A program made the position numbers and the translations under genes. From Setoptus koraiensis (taxonomy: Eukaryota; Arthropoda): a stretch of 64,000 nucleotides of DNA. The notes under the pieces are model-generated. The model searched no databases and was not told the DNA's origin. It saw only the letters and a list, made by a program, of their open reading frames with translations. Below, in pieces: positions 12,782 to 26,807 of the stretch; positions within the stretch are counted from its first letter, which is position 1, and every line of letters begins with the position of its first letter. The DNA lies in assembly GCA_048013815.1 (NCBI GenBank), contig CM106585.1, forward strand, positions 6,634,001-6,698,000, in the 5' to 3' direction.

Positions 12782-14250
12782 CTATGGCATCTCTGGTGTC
12801 AACCGAGCCGTGTCAAGCAGAATCTTTCGGGCAAGTTTGACCCGGAATTGGAGACAAAATATCGAGTAATAGGAGATGTTGCGAGTCCGATTGTGAACTC
12901 GTGGTCGAAGGCAGTGCTTCACACCGTGTGAATCACACGTGCTGATTTAGCGAATTTTTTTTTTGTCAATTCTTTGGCGAAGAGAAGTCAAATGGCAAGC
13001 GAGAAAGATTATAAAAATGTAAGTTTATAAACGCGGTATCAATTGCAATTGTGGCACTTGCCCCGTTATAAATTTGTATGTTTTCTAACACACACCATTT
13101 CGTGTCTCGTGCCTCGTTGTGGCCCCAAAATCTGTATCGGCTGCTAGTGGGCCGAGATAATTTGTTGCAGCTATCAGTAACTGCGATTGTTAATGCGTTC
13201 GAATGCGAAGGGGTACCACTACTGAATACTAGTGCGTTGTTGTTATTATGTAACATGTATTAGTTGCAGAATCAATAAATCATGCTGAGTTCTTTTTGAC
13301 CATTGGAACATGCCAGCGCGGCACACATACAATGCAATGTCACCATTGGCCACTAGCTGGCCACTAGCGACGCCTAGCAAATTTGACAATTGGAATCAGA
13401 CAGTTGGGTGAGACAGGCAAAACACACCCAGTTGTATGTTTGACGCGAGCTGGCTGGCTGGTGTTTTACAGCGCCCGTTATATAAACACGAGCAACGATT
13501 AGCGAGCACACATACGAGCACGTGCACAAAAGTGATAAATGGTGGATAAATTTATGTGAATGGGCACCCATTTCGCTCACGCTTAGTGTTTCGGCCCGTT
13601 CGTGTGTCATGCGATATTCACCGATGGATGTTTTGCGCATTTCGGTTGTTTCAGTTGTTTTGCGAGCGAGAGAGAGCTACGCGCGAATGAGATTTGCACA
13701 AATTCTCGGCCACTAGATTGATGGATTTGCTCGTACGGTCGAGTGATAATGGGGGCAATTCTTCGGCCATTCCATCGCTTGGCGTTTGTCATTTTGTCGC
13801 TCAGCAGCCAGCGAGCGACAGACAAAAAACCAAACTTTTGGGTACAACTGGTTGGCATTGCAACGGAATTGCAATCATCGTGTAATCAAGCATAATTAAC
13901 CCAACAGTTTAATGAAAGTTTTTCTGAGAGCTTCGCGTCGATAATCACCGCCACTCCGGCTGCAACGGCTCGCCCAGTGGTCGCCCAGCAATGCGACCGT
14001 GCCCACCAACGCGATGCCCAAACGCGTAATTCGTGCAACGTGCAAGATGATTTATGTGGCGAGGCTCCGTTGGCATACAAACAGTTGCTGATTATATGTC
14101 TACGGGCTGTCTAGTGGTATTTGTTTGATAATAATTTCTGCTTGTCATCGCCCCATTCAATTGGGGCCACGCTGGCCCAGTGCAACTGGACATAATGCAA
14201 GCGATCAAGTCACCTTGTCAGCTTAATCGGCTGCCGCCAGCGCCAGATAA

Positions 14251-14277
14251 TTGTGTGTGTGTGTGTGTGTGTGTGTG
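14251..14277. repeat. GT dinucleotide microsatellite
   Basis: About 13 GT units without interruption. Confidence 0.95.
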
Positions 14278-16579
14278 CAAGACTAGCAACACAATTAGAC
14301 AGGCAATTGAGACGATCAAGCCGGGCTGGTCATTTGCAGGTAATTGGCAGTCCAGTCCAATTACTTGCAAACGAATCTGGCGAATTAGCTTGAGTCAGCC
14401 AGGTGAGATTAGACAACAACCTATCTGAAATAAACTCTAACCCAAACCCTTGGCCAACATGAAAAATATGCGTAGCTCGGCAGAAATAAACTGGATGTGG
14501 GATACATTATTGGATTGGTTAACTGGATATCGGCAATATAAACAACGGATAAAATAATATCAAACAGCAGTCATTAGAATACGATGCTTTGCATAATTGG
14601 TTGTGTCTACACTGTCGTTATTCGTTGAATAGGCGCTCTCATTAGCCACTAGGCAGCGCTGTAATCTGGCGCTGTATAAAAGATTGGGTTGCAAATGTGC
14701 TTTTATACGCTCTCTAAATTGCTAATTGAGTCTACGATATTCGGCTTGTGCGCCATTGCGCCTGTCGCCCCCCCATTTCCGAGACAAGCCGTCGAAAGCA
14801 GACAGAGAGTCAGCAAAGACGATAGACAAGACTCGGCGGCGATTTGCATCAGACCGCTACAGTGAACGGTCAGTTGCCTAATTGGTTGCATGTCTCACAA
14901 GGGAAATCCCCTGGGCATGTCACCAGTTTCTGTCGAATTTTCGTGTATCTGATGGGCACGGAAACATGATTCGTTTGCCCGGAAAATGCTCTATTTTTAG
15001 GAGATTTTCTAGGCTTAAAAAAATTATTACGCGCGTACTCCCATGTATTCGAACTTCAAATTTCGAAGCGAGCGCATTAAATAATAGATTGTGCGAATTG
15101 TGGCATAGTTTTGCAAGAAAACGGGCGCATGCCTAATGCTAAACACGCATCCGGTACGAACAATTTTTTCAGGGTTTTTTTTTCAGAAAATTTCTATCAT
15201 TGCAGAAACCGGATTTTTGTTTGACTTTTCCTTGCCCGGATGTCAGTATAAGTAGTGCTTGATAGGTAACAGTAGAGTGCGGACATTTCGATTGCCACGA
15301 TTTGGCTCATTGCTTGGGCCCTCGAAGCATCACAAGATCATTTCGGCTAGCCTTGGGCGATTACGCCGAATGCTGAAGAAGCTCAGCCATCTACGTCGAG
15401 TGGGCGCGAATTTCGCGTAAACTTTGGCGAGGCGGCCCCTGATCGGATCGAAAAAAATCACTGCAATGCTCTGGTTATTTGCTCGCTGCTTCCTTTGTTG
15501 TGTCAGCGCTCTTTGTTGCCGGCTGATATGTTGTTGAACCGGTTGTACGCTAAGACAGACCTAGTTTGGCTAAGAGGCAACATTGACAGTGCTCGTGACA
15601 AGCAAATATTTGCCAGCAAATATTTTCACCCTTTCATACATGCAATGAAATATAATCTTTAGGCAATATATCTGAAATAAACTAGCGTTCACTGCAAGCA
15701 AACACAAGTAGCCATTGCAGATGAATACTTTTCGGCGCGGATATAATTATGCGAGCGCTACTACTATCATTGACTGTGCGCGCTGGCGATTATCATCGGT
15801 ATCAGCATACATGATGATTTCGTGTTAATAATCTGCCCCCTGCCATAATAATTATTTACCCACGCTCCAGCCGAGCCTGTAACGGTCGAAGCCGGAGCAA
15901 GCAACGGGGGCCAAGGCACGCCTCGACACGCGCAGCTCGACAAGACATATATATATAAATGACCGGATATAATAGTTAATATATATATACTTTGCCCTCT
16001 AATGGCGACATCAACTTCTCTTGGCTCTCGCGCTCATCAACATAACGCCAATATCGCGATTCGCCATCGATAATATCAAGCCAATATTATTCGCCAATAT
16101 TATCGCGTGACCAATGGTATCATAATTATGTTATTCAACTAGACATGTATCTGCATGCATATATAGTCGAATATTAGCATTGATTAATTGGCGCCGGGCG
16201 TCTCCATTTGCGCCCGGCATGCTGGTGCGGCCAGACGAGACAGGACAACGGGCTGACATTAGCGGCCCGAAATTAGCGGCCCGAAATCGGCAGCCCGATG
16301 TCAGCGGGGGTCCCGCAGTCGCTCCGATCTGGAGACTCGAGCCCGAGACTGCAGGCGCGCACCGCGAGGGGCGCCGTCACCAGATAATGCTGATCGAGAT
16401 CGGACCGAGGCCCAAGTTGCTGATGTTGCTGTCGAGGAGACGACAAACAATGGCAAAACAAAAAATAAATTATACTAATGAGTGCGACCACGCAGCCATT
16501 GCGCCGACAAAACATCTCGACCGATACGCACAACCGGTAGGTTTTGTCGCTCCCGACATGCAGGCCCACATGCACGTAT

Positions 16580-16608
16580 TATTTGCGTCTGGGCCCCAGA
16601 CGCAAATA
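16580..16608. repeat. 29-bp perfect palindrome (1-nt centre)
   Basis: The 14-bp arms are exact reverse complements around a single central C. The arm reads TATTTGCGTCTGGG. Confidence 0.9.
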
Positions 16609-18376
16609 TGTCTCGGCGTGTCGTTTGCACGAAGCGGGGCGCCACAGAAGAGCCGAAGCCGACTGGCGAGGGATGAGATTTAACAAGAGAGATGAGCTCA
16701 GGTGAGATGTCGTCAAGTGGAAGAGGAATTAATTGATTGTGTTGACGGCCACAATTGGTTTGATGTGTCGCTCGTTTGCTCAGGTGATCTCTGGGGCGAC
16801 TCGATGACAGGCTCGCAATGGCTCGCAATGGCTATCCGGCCATAATCTCCCTGGCGGCCTAATGAGTTGTCGTCGCAGGTATAAACTTTGCCCATGGCCC
16901 ACGGGCAACCCGCAAACTCTGGCCAGCCTGACCGGAGCATGACCAGTCTATCTATCAACGCTCCACCGTCCTGTCCAATGTTTGTGTTGGGCCCCTAGCA
17001 AGATCGCGTGCTTGTAATTGACGTGAGCCGGTTGGATGTGCTCGTGAAAATGCCACGACAACGTGTTTGGTCCAATTAACTGTGTCAGGCGACTGATTCG
17101 CAGTTTGCAGCGAATCTTGGCCAGAGACAGAGATCTCTTCGAGCGGGCCGACTGGCCGCTTCGAACTCGCCTCGAGTTTGCCCTTTTGTTGGCTCGATTG
17201 TGGGGCCCCGTTTCAACTGTTCGCGCTTCGTTTGCCACTTTTGAGTTTGTCCCGATTTGGCTCGTCTGGACTTACTCTGCGAGCCGGCAAGCGAATCTCG
17301 GCGTGACCTCGAACTTTGCAACTTTTAACAGAAGCTGGCATTTTGGCAAATTTGCGACAAGCCGCCTCTGGGCCAGCCCAAAAGCTTTCGACTGGCCCGG
17401 GCCGGCAAAGTCGGCTAATGCGCTCGCTCGGGACAAATCTCGCAACCGAATTCACAATTGGCGGCACGCTGTGGGCCCAAGTGCGGGCGCCAATTCGCTT
17501 TCAAGCTCCGGCGACAACAATGGAAATGATTGGAATTGATTCGCAATTGATGCAAATCGCCGACTCGACATGCCGTCGTCATTGTGAGCATTCTGCGGCG
17601 CCGAGTTTCGGAGCCTTGGAGCTTGGGAGTTTCGGAGTTTCGGAACTTCGGAGTTTTTTCCAGAGGCAACTTTCTCGGGTCGCCGAAACTCTCGGCCCGA
17701 AAGTCTCAGCGACCCGAAAAAGTTCAATACTTCAGATCGCACTCATATTCGGGCGTCGCCGATTCGCAGCGCCGACGATCCACAACTTTTCGCAACTATC
17801 AACATGCGACCGGCCCGGTGCAGACGTGGCCGAGCGAAATTGGGGCCGGCATGCGGCGCCAGCAATGCGAGATATGTGGATGTGCGAACACGTACATCGC
17901 ATTTCCATTCGGGCTGGCGTGCCGGGCACAGCGGGATTGAGCGGAGCGCCAATAATACGGTTGCTCACTGTCTCGCCGGCCACGCAGCGGCCTCGGTATT
18001 ACATTTGAGGTGGCTCCGTTCGCGTCGGGCCAAATGATTGATTTGATGTCCGGAGCGCTTCAATGGAATTCGGGCGAAATTGTTGTCACGATTGGCGCCG
18101 TTGGGCGCGCATGTGACATTTGCGTCAGCCGGCCAGTGCTCGCAAATGGGGGGGGGGGGCGATATCGCCGGCCAGACACTGTCGGGCGTGCATCAGAATG
18201 GGCGCCCCTAATGGGCACTGTGCACGATACAAGGTATCCAATTAACGCTGGCGTCCATCATCAAAGCACTTGCAACTTGCGCCAGACGACGAGCGGGCCC
18301 CGAAGGGGCCCCATCCCGAGAGCGCCGGAACGGGCGATAAAAGCCACGGACAGCACGACGCTATTTTATATTTTAT

Positions 18377-18394
18377 CGGCTCGTCGACGAGCCG
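18377..18394. repeat. 18-bp perfect palindrome
   Basis: CGGCTCGTC followed directly by its reverse complement, centred on GTCGAC. Confidence 0.85.
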
Positions 18395-19733
18395 GACATA
18401 AATATATTTCTATATATTGTTGTGGGGCCAGTTGAATCATGGCGCGGACAACAATCGTTGGTTCGGACAGGCCAGTTACATGATAATAATGCCGATAGTG
18501 CCAATTTAAACATTATCACATAATTTGTCACGGCTACAAATGACGCAATTGTTGCGACACAATTTTAGCACACAACACATTATATCTGTGTGTCTTGGGC
18601 GCCCGCAGACAGCCAATGAATCTATCTCTATTCGGGGATCTTTGTTTCGCATTCGTTTCTCTTGGTTTGCACGCCAGAGGCGCCCACTTGGTGCGCAAGA
18701 TGTGCTAATAATGCTAATGGAAATGTGCGATTAGCCGCCGAGCGGCCAGGGGCCAACAGATCGGCGGCACTCGGTAGCCATTTGGTACATTATGCGTATA
18801 TCTGAATGGAGGCGCCGGGCCGGCCAGGCGTGCACGCCGGGCGCTTAATTATGGCCGCGTAAGCAGGCGCCCGTGGCAAAGAAAAAAAAATATATAAAGG
18901 CCAAAATATTAGGGCTAAGTCCATTTCCGGTAGTTAATTGCATGTCGCTGAGCGGCTCATAGCGGGCGCTGGGGGGGGGGCACTCAATGGCAGCGTCACA
19001 CCAGCGCGACCATATCTGGCCTGGGTATGGCAAGACACAGTTACATTACAGAATATTGCACAAATATATCACATTATCGGCGTGCGGCGGGCGACGGGCG
19101 CGGGAATTAAGCGGCCAGCATTAAATAAATCTCGTCAGATCTTAAATTAGTCGTCAGTGCATTCAACATCGGCCAATGCGCGCCCCAATTTCGGGCCAAG
19201 TGTGTTGATTGATGATTTGGCGCGAATGATGGCAAATTGCGCGACAGCGATCATCATAATCATCATTCATTCATACACTGATCATCGTGTCAGTATATTT
19301 AGCTGACCGTCTCACTGGCGGGCGCCGTCATTCGGGGGCCGCCAGTTGACGTGCCGCTCGCATTAACTTGCCATCAACTGGCCGGGCCGGCGTCGCCAAT
19401 AATAACGGTCGACGAGGCCAGCTTGCCGGCCAATGGGCTCGCTGTGAGCGCGCCTCGAGTCGAGCGATCGGGCCACTCGCGTTTGCCATATCGCCGCACT
19501 AATTGCGCCCAGCCCGGCGTGCCGGCAATAAACTAGCTTGTCGTCTTAGCGTCAGGCGAGCGGCCGCCGCTGAGCCGCTCGACGAGTTGGCGGGGCCAAG
19601 TGGACAGTTCAGTTTGCATAGCGGTAACGATGGCGGGCCGGTGTCGCGAGCGCCGATCGATTAATAATGAACACAAACAAGAGCGGCTCCCCCACCCCAA
19701 TTTGCGAATTTGCGCATTTTTCTCGGCGCTCGC

Positions 19734-19765
19734 CAGCGACTCAACTGGGCGCCGTTGAGTCGCTG
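19734..19765. repeat. perfect inverted repeat, 12-bp stem, 8-nt loop
   Basis: Arms CAGCGACTCAAC (19734-19745) and GTTGAGTCGCTG (19754-19765) flank an 8-nt loop that contains GGCGCC. Confidence 0.9.
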
Positions 19766-20281
19766 CCGACAAACTGAAAGCAGCGGCGCCCCACTGATGT
19801 GACAGTCGCCGGCTCGCCTCGGAGCCATCAAGCGGCTGGAAATTTTTCGCCAGCGCGCCATTGCATCGGTCACTCGGCTGGCCATTACTCAAGCCACGAC
19901 CGGGTCCCCGGGGGCCCGCGCCGGCTGCAAGTTGCGGGCCTCTCAGAGGCTCGTTGAGCCAATAGTGGCGCAACGGCGCATAACGGCCGCCGGACCAGCG
20001 CTTGGCGGCCCCAAGCTGAACGGGCCAACGGGCGAGCTGACGAGCAAACGGGCGTGTTTGTTTAGCCGAAAATAATTAACGGTTCGCCAGTAATGCCAGT
20101 AGTTGCGTCATCAATGACACTGGCGCCCGGCCGGCCAGCCGGCCGGCCACCACAACCGGCGATAGCCGGTGTCAAGGCAAGGGCGCGCGGGGCCCCGGCG
20201 CTCGCCCGAAAGCCCTTACACAAACAACTTGTCAGTGATATGTCAGTTATATGAGCGCGACCTTTTTCCAGGGCACGCCGA

Positions 20282-20318
20282 GCTCAAACGCTCAGACGCT
20301 CGGTCTGAGCGTTTGAGC
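20282..20318. repeat. perfect inverted repeat, 16-bp stem, 5-nt loop
   Basis: Arms 20282-20297 (GCTCAAACGCTCAGAC) and 20303-20318 are exact reverse complements. A T-rich stretch follows at 20320-20324. That makes it look like a bacterial terminator, but nothing around it is bacterial. Confidence 0.9.
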
Positions 20319-21078
20319 ATTTTTGCTCAAGCTAAACAAACATGGGGCCCGCTTAATACACCGCGACCATTATTATATAACATGGGCGAATATTGGCACA
20401 ACAACAGTGTGTGTTGGTTTAGGCGCCGGGCAGCGTTACCTGGCGCCCCGTTACTCGTGGCGGACACGCGCAACTTCCGTGACGCCCGAATAAAGTGCAC
20501 TAGTGCATTAGTGCAGGTACCTTTTCGCCGCTGGTGCGGCGGCTCGCCGGCCCGACCGCCAAACGGTTCAGTTTTTGTGCAGAGTTTGGCGCGGAGTCTG
20601 GTGCGGAGTTTGGTGCCCGAATAAGCCGGCCCGGCCGAGGTGTTGACTGCCAGGTGAGATGATGAGCACAAATGCAAACTCAAATCCATACTTGGCGGCG
20701 ACACTTGCACTTCATTGCATCATTGCGCCAATCACTAATCGCAACGCCAAGACGGCAACACTCAAGCCAGTCCAGCGGCCACAGAACTGATTAATTACTT
20801 GCCCGCCAGGTCACATAATCAATTGTTTGTGTTTGCTTGGCGGCGAGTGGCGCCCCAGGTAAGTGGCTCCGATTGACGCTCTAAGTGACGCCATATCGGC
20901 CGGGCGAGTCGTCGAGTTGTGACCATATTGCGTCACAATATTTGCAGCACAATCTGTTACAGTTGTGATCTGCAGCGAGCCCCAAATATCGTATATGTCG
21001 TCATCTATCATGGCGGCCGCAGCGGTCAACGGGCGCCAAAGGTGAGCGATGGCGGCCCGAAACAGGTGATTTGCAATA

Positions 21079-21149
21079 TATATTGAGTGATATATATCGA
21101 GTGATATATATCGAGTGATTTGTATTGAGTGATATATGAGTGATATATG
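21079..21149. repeat. 14-bp AT-rich tandem repeat (CGAGTGATATATAT)
   Basis: About five diverged copies of a unit with GAGTGATATAT. Confidence 0.8.
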
Positions 21150-21960
21150 GGTGCATGGGGCCCCCGAAATCGGGCAGCGGTCGCAGATGAACAGTTGTGG
21201 CCGAGTGGCGCGCAACACAAATGTCACATTAACATTCCGGCATTCTGACATTATCGCAAAATCCGTCTCGCCGGAAAATGCACGAACGCGAGATTTATGA
21301 GACCGGCTCGTTTGCTGTCGAATGCCGGAATGCTAAATGGCAAGCTCCGTAGCTCGTCATTATTAGTTCACGGTCACCAACAAACGGACGCCGGCCCGAC
21401 GCAAATCAATCGGCCAGAAACTAATTCGAAGCCGCCACTACCGCCATTGATGCTGCGCTACGGCTTCACTAAAAACCCAAATTGGACCGAAATCTCTCCA
21501 ATCCATCATACTGGCCCGGCGTGACGAGGGGCGAAATTTCGGTGAAGACCAGGATGTTTCGGTGGAGACGGGGGTATTTCGGTGGAGAAAATTGTGCCTC
21601 GAACGGCTCTTCGTGTATCATTTGCCCGCTTGCGATTCGCATTAGAGCGAGAGCTTTCACCTTGATACTCCGATCAAGTGGATGGGCTAGAAATAAAACG
21701 CTGGCCAGGCATATATTCTGTCGGCCCCACCTATGACGCCCCCAACAATCAATGGTGATATTATGTATATTAGGTGCAGTGGCGAGTGGCTCAGTGGCCG
21801 ATGCGGACGGTTATTGCGACCATCGGCGACCGACGACGAGACGATGCGGCCGATATTGGCGCGCCCGCGGCACACGATGCGGCGGCGAGTCGCGATTCCG
21901 TTTGGGGCCGCTTGCGGGGGCCCCTGGCGGCAGGCCATTGTTTGCGCGTTGCACAGCTGG

Positions 21961-22020
21961 ATATTTCTGTTTGAGGGTGGATATTTCTGTTGCGGGCTGG
22001 ATATTTCTCTCGCAGGCTGG
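21961..22020. repeat. 20-bp tandem repeat, three copies
   Basis: Three direct copies of a unit beginning ATATTTCTGT and ending GGCTGG or GGGTGG. Confidence 0.85.
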
Positions 22021-24512
22021 GTATGGATCGATGTGGCGGTGTCGCCCGTTGTTTCGCCCGGTCGGGCCGCGGGTCGCGCCGCACACCGCCGACTGTGTGC
22101 GTGTGTGTAGAAACTGCGACATTTCGCGTCCCTCATCACTGACTCAACTATGGCAAATGGAATAAATAGAGTGGCACTAACAATATAAATACCATCATAT
22201 ATTACTCGCGCTTCATTTAGCCGCTCTCGCCGAGCTGAGCCGGCCCGGCCCCGACTGCAACCGCCGGCCCCCGGCCGACTGAATGGCCGGCCCGCTGGCC
22301 AACTCAGTGGCCAGATCGCCACTGGCTGGCGGGCGAGCTGGCCACCGCGGGTAATCCATCTCGCTCGCTACTTTGTTGGCTTAGGTGCTGGCCCGTTTTG
22401 CGCCCCATAAGCCGAAGCGCGCCACCGACAAAGCCGGCCGGCGAGATGTCAAGGTTGCGCGGCCTCTTGGCGGTCGCTGTGCGCCGCGGCCCGCGCTAGT
22501 GGCCCGTTGCTTGCTGTTTGCAGTGCGCCGTCGGCGCCGCAACGAACAACGGGCTACGGGCGCGCGCATAGCGGATGCGGATGCAACTCGGGCCAGACAA
22601 GACGGGTGCGGGCACAGCTGGGACAAAGCAGTTCGGGCGAGCAAAGAGCACCGAGTAAGTAGTATGCTTGATTGAATTACACCAGCACGCCCGTCCGGCC
22701 GGCCGGCAGTCTAATCCGCGTCGGCGTTGGCGCGGCCGCATCAATCAACATCGCTCGCCATCACGGCGTGTCCGCCATTTGCTGCGAGATGTGCACTGAT
22801 TAATGGCAAGCGAAGCGGACGCGCCAGACGAGCGGGCCGCGGGCCGCCTAGCGGCCAGCTAGGCCCGTGTGTATCGCTTGTCTAGACAGCGCGCAAGTGG
22901 CGGCTTATTCCGGCGCCGTGATTGTGGCAAGCGGCGCTTGGCCTATTTGCTGGCGCTGGACAAAGGCGAAATTGTGCGAGACAAAAGTGCAAGTGTAACG
23001 CTCAACTGACAGTGCCAACAGCAACACATCCAGCGCGAAAATGTAATAGAATTGGGGCCCGGCGCCGAGGTGCCGAGCAAATTAAAGCCAAGTCGTGACG
23101 GTCGGCGGCACGGGCCACGCGCAAATGAATTGATTGGACATGATCACTTGCCGCTTGCGCCCACGCTCGCCGCGCCGATATTGGCGAGCTCAGTGTGGCG
23201 AGCTCAGTGTGGCGAGACAGCGGGCGGGCGGTCGTAGGGGTGCGACGGCGCCCGAGTCAACAGCGCCGAATGGATGGGGGCGCCACAGCTGACCGGTCCG
23301 GCGTAATTGTCGGCCGAGCCGCGCGCTATCTAATTTCAATTGGAGCCGCAATGCCCGAACTGAGGCGCTGGCCCGGTGAGCGGCCCGACGCTGCTCGTCG
23401 GGCCTCGCTGACGACGGGCGAGCGACCCGGCGGCGCGGCGATGCGACTCGGGCAGCGCCCGTGACCGGTGCTGGCCGGCCAGCCGACGGGCTGATCAGCC
23501 CAATCGAGTCTTGGCCGGCCATTGGTCCGCACCGCGCGCGGCTCGCCCAACGCTGGCCCGCTGGCATCGAACGCACCAACGGCACCGATCGCACCAACGG
23601 CACCGCCGGCACCAGAGGCACGGGCGAGCGCGGAAATTTGATCATGATGCATGCGGGTTTCGTTGGCGGCGCCACTCGGCGCTGCTGGGGCCGCTGTCGG
23701 GCCGGCGCCCGCTCATTCATTACGACGAATTGTGTGCGAGCGCCACCAATGATGGGCGCCCCAATAAGCGCCGACGGACAGTTAATGGGCACTAACCTGG
23801 CGCGAATAACGACGACTAACGACGAATTGAGGACCCGGCCGCGGCCAACAGCACGTATGACCACTTATACGGCCATGCGCTCATATTTCTCTGGTCGGTC
23901 GCCACTGGGGCCCCATTCGCTGGTTCGGGAGCCCCAGCGCAATACTTTTAACAGCCGGCCGGCCGGCCGGCTATGTGTTTGCGCACGCAGCCAATTTGCC
24001 AAATGAGAGTAAATCATGTCGTATTCGAGCATGCGAGGCTCGCTCGGCCGACGGCGCCGGATCGATGCGATGCCCGCACCAATGGATACACGGACATGGC
24101 ATCACGGAGGCCCGGGGCCCTCGGCGAGCGATGGGGCGCGAGTCACGCCGAGTTGTTTGTTTGGCTGGCCGGCTGGCTGGCCGCCGCCTGACTAGCCGAC
24201 GGGCCGGCCAACAAACGGGCAGCCGGCAAACGGCCAGCACACGTACGCCGCTGACCTGGCCTCGCCATGGCGCCATTTCGCCCTTTCGCCATTTCGCCAT
24301 TTTGGCCACTTACGCCGAACCGTTATAATATAATTATGACCATATATACTATATATCCATGCGATATACGACCACATAAACGACGCCATACTGTTTACTC
24401 GGCGCGATAAGAGAGTGCCCGGCGAGAGAGTGTTTGATGAGGGGGCCCGCTCACGGGCCAACAACGGCCGCGGCCAAGACGGCTGGCCGGCGCATCGCCG
24501 CCGGCCGATATT

Positions 24513-24539
24513 TCGGCGATATCTCTTAGATATCGCCGA
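24513..24539. repeat. perfect inverted repeat, 12-bp stem, 3-nt loop
   Basis: Arms TCGGCGATATCT and AGATATCGCCGA flank CTT. Confidence 0.9.
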
Positions 24540-25200
24540 TATGTTTGGCTTTGCGCGCCACGCCGACGACATTACGGCCGGCCTCTCGACAAACAATGGC
24601 CTCTCCTTAGCGATTGAGACCGCTCGCGCGATTGGAGAGGCTCGCATCGCATGTCGCATCGCGAGCCGGCAGCTCTCGACTTGACGGCTGGCCGCGTCCG
24701 GTCCGGGTGCTTGCGTACCGCGCTCGGCCAATCAACGATCGTTGTCGGCCAACTGGAGACGATCGCCGTCCGCGACGCCGGGCCGCCGGTCACTGCGATC
24801 CGATGCGGATATTGGCGATTGGCCTGTCGGGTGGCCGGGCCGTCGCATGTTCGCGCCGTCAAAGCAACGCGAACGTTATCGTTCGGACACAGTCTAAATA
24901 TTCACCATCAATAACGACACAACTATTCATGTACAGGTGAGCCGATGCAAACGCAGCTGATCGTGACAGGTCGTCGTTGCGACGGGCCAAACGGTGATCG
25001 CAGCGGTTAAAATCGAGCCAGCGGGCCCATGTAACTTGCATATATGTTGTGTGTGCCAGTAATTAGCGTTGTCGTTTGCGTAATTTGGGCCGGTCGCGGG
25101 TGCCGCCGCCGCCAGTGGTGGCGCGTCAATGCAAATAACACACATCGGCCATGTCAGTGGGCCTGACAGGGGCTGCGCAGCGAGGGGCCCGGCGAGCGAG

Positions 25201-25226
25201 CCAGTGAAAAAAACAATTTTCACTGG
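25201..25226. repeat. perfect inverted repeat, 10-bp stem, 6-nt loop
   Basis: Arms CCAGTGAAAA and TTTTCACTGG flank AAACAA. Confidence 0.85.
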
Positions 25227-25578
25227 CTTCATGTATAGTGGAGCGGATAGGCACGAGTCGATTAGATTAGATTCAATTCAATCGCTGCTGTTGCTCGTTA
25301 TGACTGTTCGAGTGAGTCGATGTAACTTTATTGTTATCGTTCACTTGAGTTCACATGAAATGGGGCCGCGCTAATAATCGAGTTTGCCATCCATCGGCGG
25401 GCCCGCTCGGCCCGTTCGGCCGCGTTCGGCTTTATTTGGCCCCATCGATGCCGGCCTCGGTGCCGGCCGCCCACTGCTAATCAGTGCTCGTTGCCACTGA
25501 CAACCGCAACAGCGACAACATATTAGCGAGGCCCGAGCCGGGCCAGATTGACCGGCGCCGCAGGCTTAGCCCGGCTTT

Positions 25579-25650
25579 AGTCGGGCTCTGCGCGCCAGTC
25601 GGGCTCTCCGCTTCAGTCGGGCTCTGCGCGTCAGTCGGGCTCTTTGTTGG
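25579..25650. repeat. 18-bp tandem repeat, four copies
   Basis: Units begin AGTCGGGCTCT and end in varied GC-rich bases. A second, unrelated 18-bp array starts about 215 bp further on. Both lie in one plus-strand open frame (25484-25942), but that frame has no support other than being open. Confidence 0.88.
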
Positions 25651-25863
25651 CTGCCTGTCGGCCGTTTGTTGGCTCGTTGCTGCGCCGTGGCTAGCTCGCC
25701 GTCCCGAGCACGGAGCGCCCCGTCGGCGGCCGCCGACGCCAGCACAAATGCTGGCCCCAAAACGGCACCCGCCAGATCGGTCTAGTCGGCGCGATTTCGC
25801 TGCCTCCTGTGGCCGCACTGCATTGTGTCGAGCGTCCGCCACTTTGCCACTTTGGTCTGCCCC

Positions 25864-25941
25864 CGACTGCAACCGCCGCTCCGACTGCGACGGCCGCGCC
25901 GACTGCGACGGCCGCTCCGACTGCGACGGCCGCTCCGACTG
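25864..25941. repeat. 18-bp tandem repeat, about 4.3 copies
   Basis: Units like CGACTGCGACGGCCGCTC, with the middle copies nearly identical. Confidence 0.88.
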
Positions 25942-26589
25942 ACCGCGCGGCGCGGCTTAGCGGGCCCAGCCAGCGGCGGCCCGCCGAGTGACGATGACCG
26001 ATCGTGTGTTGTCCGTGTGTGTGTGTGTGTTTATTTGTGCGCTAATGTTTTTCATTCCGACAAACGCACCAGCCAGCAATTGTTCTCGATTCGCTCATTT
26101 GATCAAGTCGAGGCTCCGGCCGAACAGGCCATTAATTTGAATGGACCGCACGGTGTTTGTGTCAGTGCGTCCAGTGTCGATTGGCCCCGCGCTCGATGAC
26201 GCTCACCCGCTGCCAGCGAGTCGCTTGCTTGCGGCTCGCAACTGACAACTGTGCCGACCGAAGCGACTTTCGCGGATTACAATCGGAATTTGGGACGCGG
26301 TCGGGGGGGTCGGGCTGGCGCCGACTGGCCGGGCCGCATCAATTGTCGGCCGGACGGAGGGACGAATGTCCGCTCGTCGACATTCGAGAGTGTGCGAGGC
26401 CAGATATTGAAATTGCAGCGGGCGGCATGGGAGGTGCACTGGGGAGCGAGGGCTCGCTTGGGAGAGCGGGCCGGCGCAAGTTGCAAGCTGCGCCGTGTGC
26501 CGGCGCTACATATTGCGTGTGCATTGCGCGCGTATTGCGCGTACATGGTCCGTCTACTGGCATCGGCGCATATGTTGTTGCGACGACAA

Positions 26590-26668
26590 CATGGCGATGC
26601 AACAACAGCAACGACAACAGCAACGACAGCAACGACAGCAACAACAACAACGGCAACAACAACAGCCG
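26590..26668. repeat. CAA/CAG triplet tract
   Basis: Interrupted CAA/CAG/CGA triplets. No start, splice-site or domain context supports a polyglutamine protein here. Confidence 0.85.
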
Positions 26669-26807
26669 CCATCTTGACGCAAATCTGCATAGATGACGGC
26701 AACAATGCGGCTGGCAAGACGCTGGCACGCTGATTGGCACTCGTGCCAATTGACGCATCGCCTCATGCGGATACATCGCGCTCCGTTGATCCGGGCAACG
26801 CCGCCGA

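Larger units (their letters stand above)
10951..16179. other. AT-richer non-coding stretch
   Basis: This part is visibly less GC-rich than its neighbours. No conserved protein is recognised on either strand. It contains a GT microsatellite (14251-14277) and a foldback-like inverted repeat (12541-12781). A T-rich stretch at about 14930-15250 differs from its surroundings but cannot be assigned to any family. The longest frames (for example 12621-12869 and 14882-15136) show no domain or typical codon pattern. Confidence 0.5.

Noticed and set aside
16180-18008. Several overlapping open frames of 100-230 residues on both strands
   Set aside because: They overlap each other in many frames, as GC-rich DNA with few stops does. 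No motif or splice context favours any of them.
20282-20324. GC-rich hairpin followed by T residues, resembling a Rho-independent terminator
   Set aside because: The window is eukaryotic and no gene ends there. Kept only as an inverted repeat.
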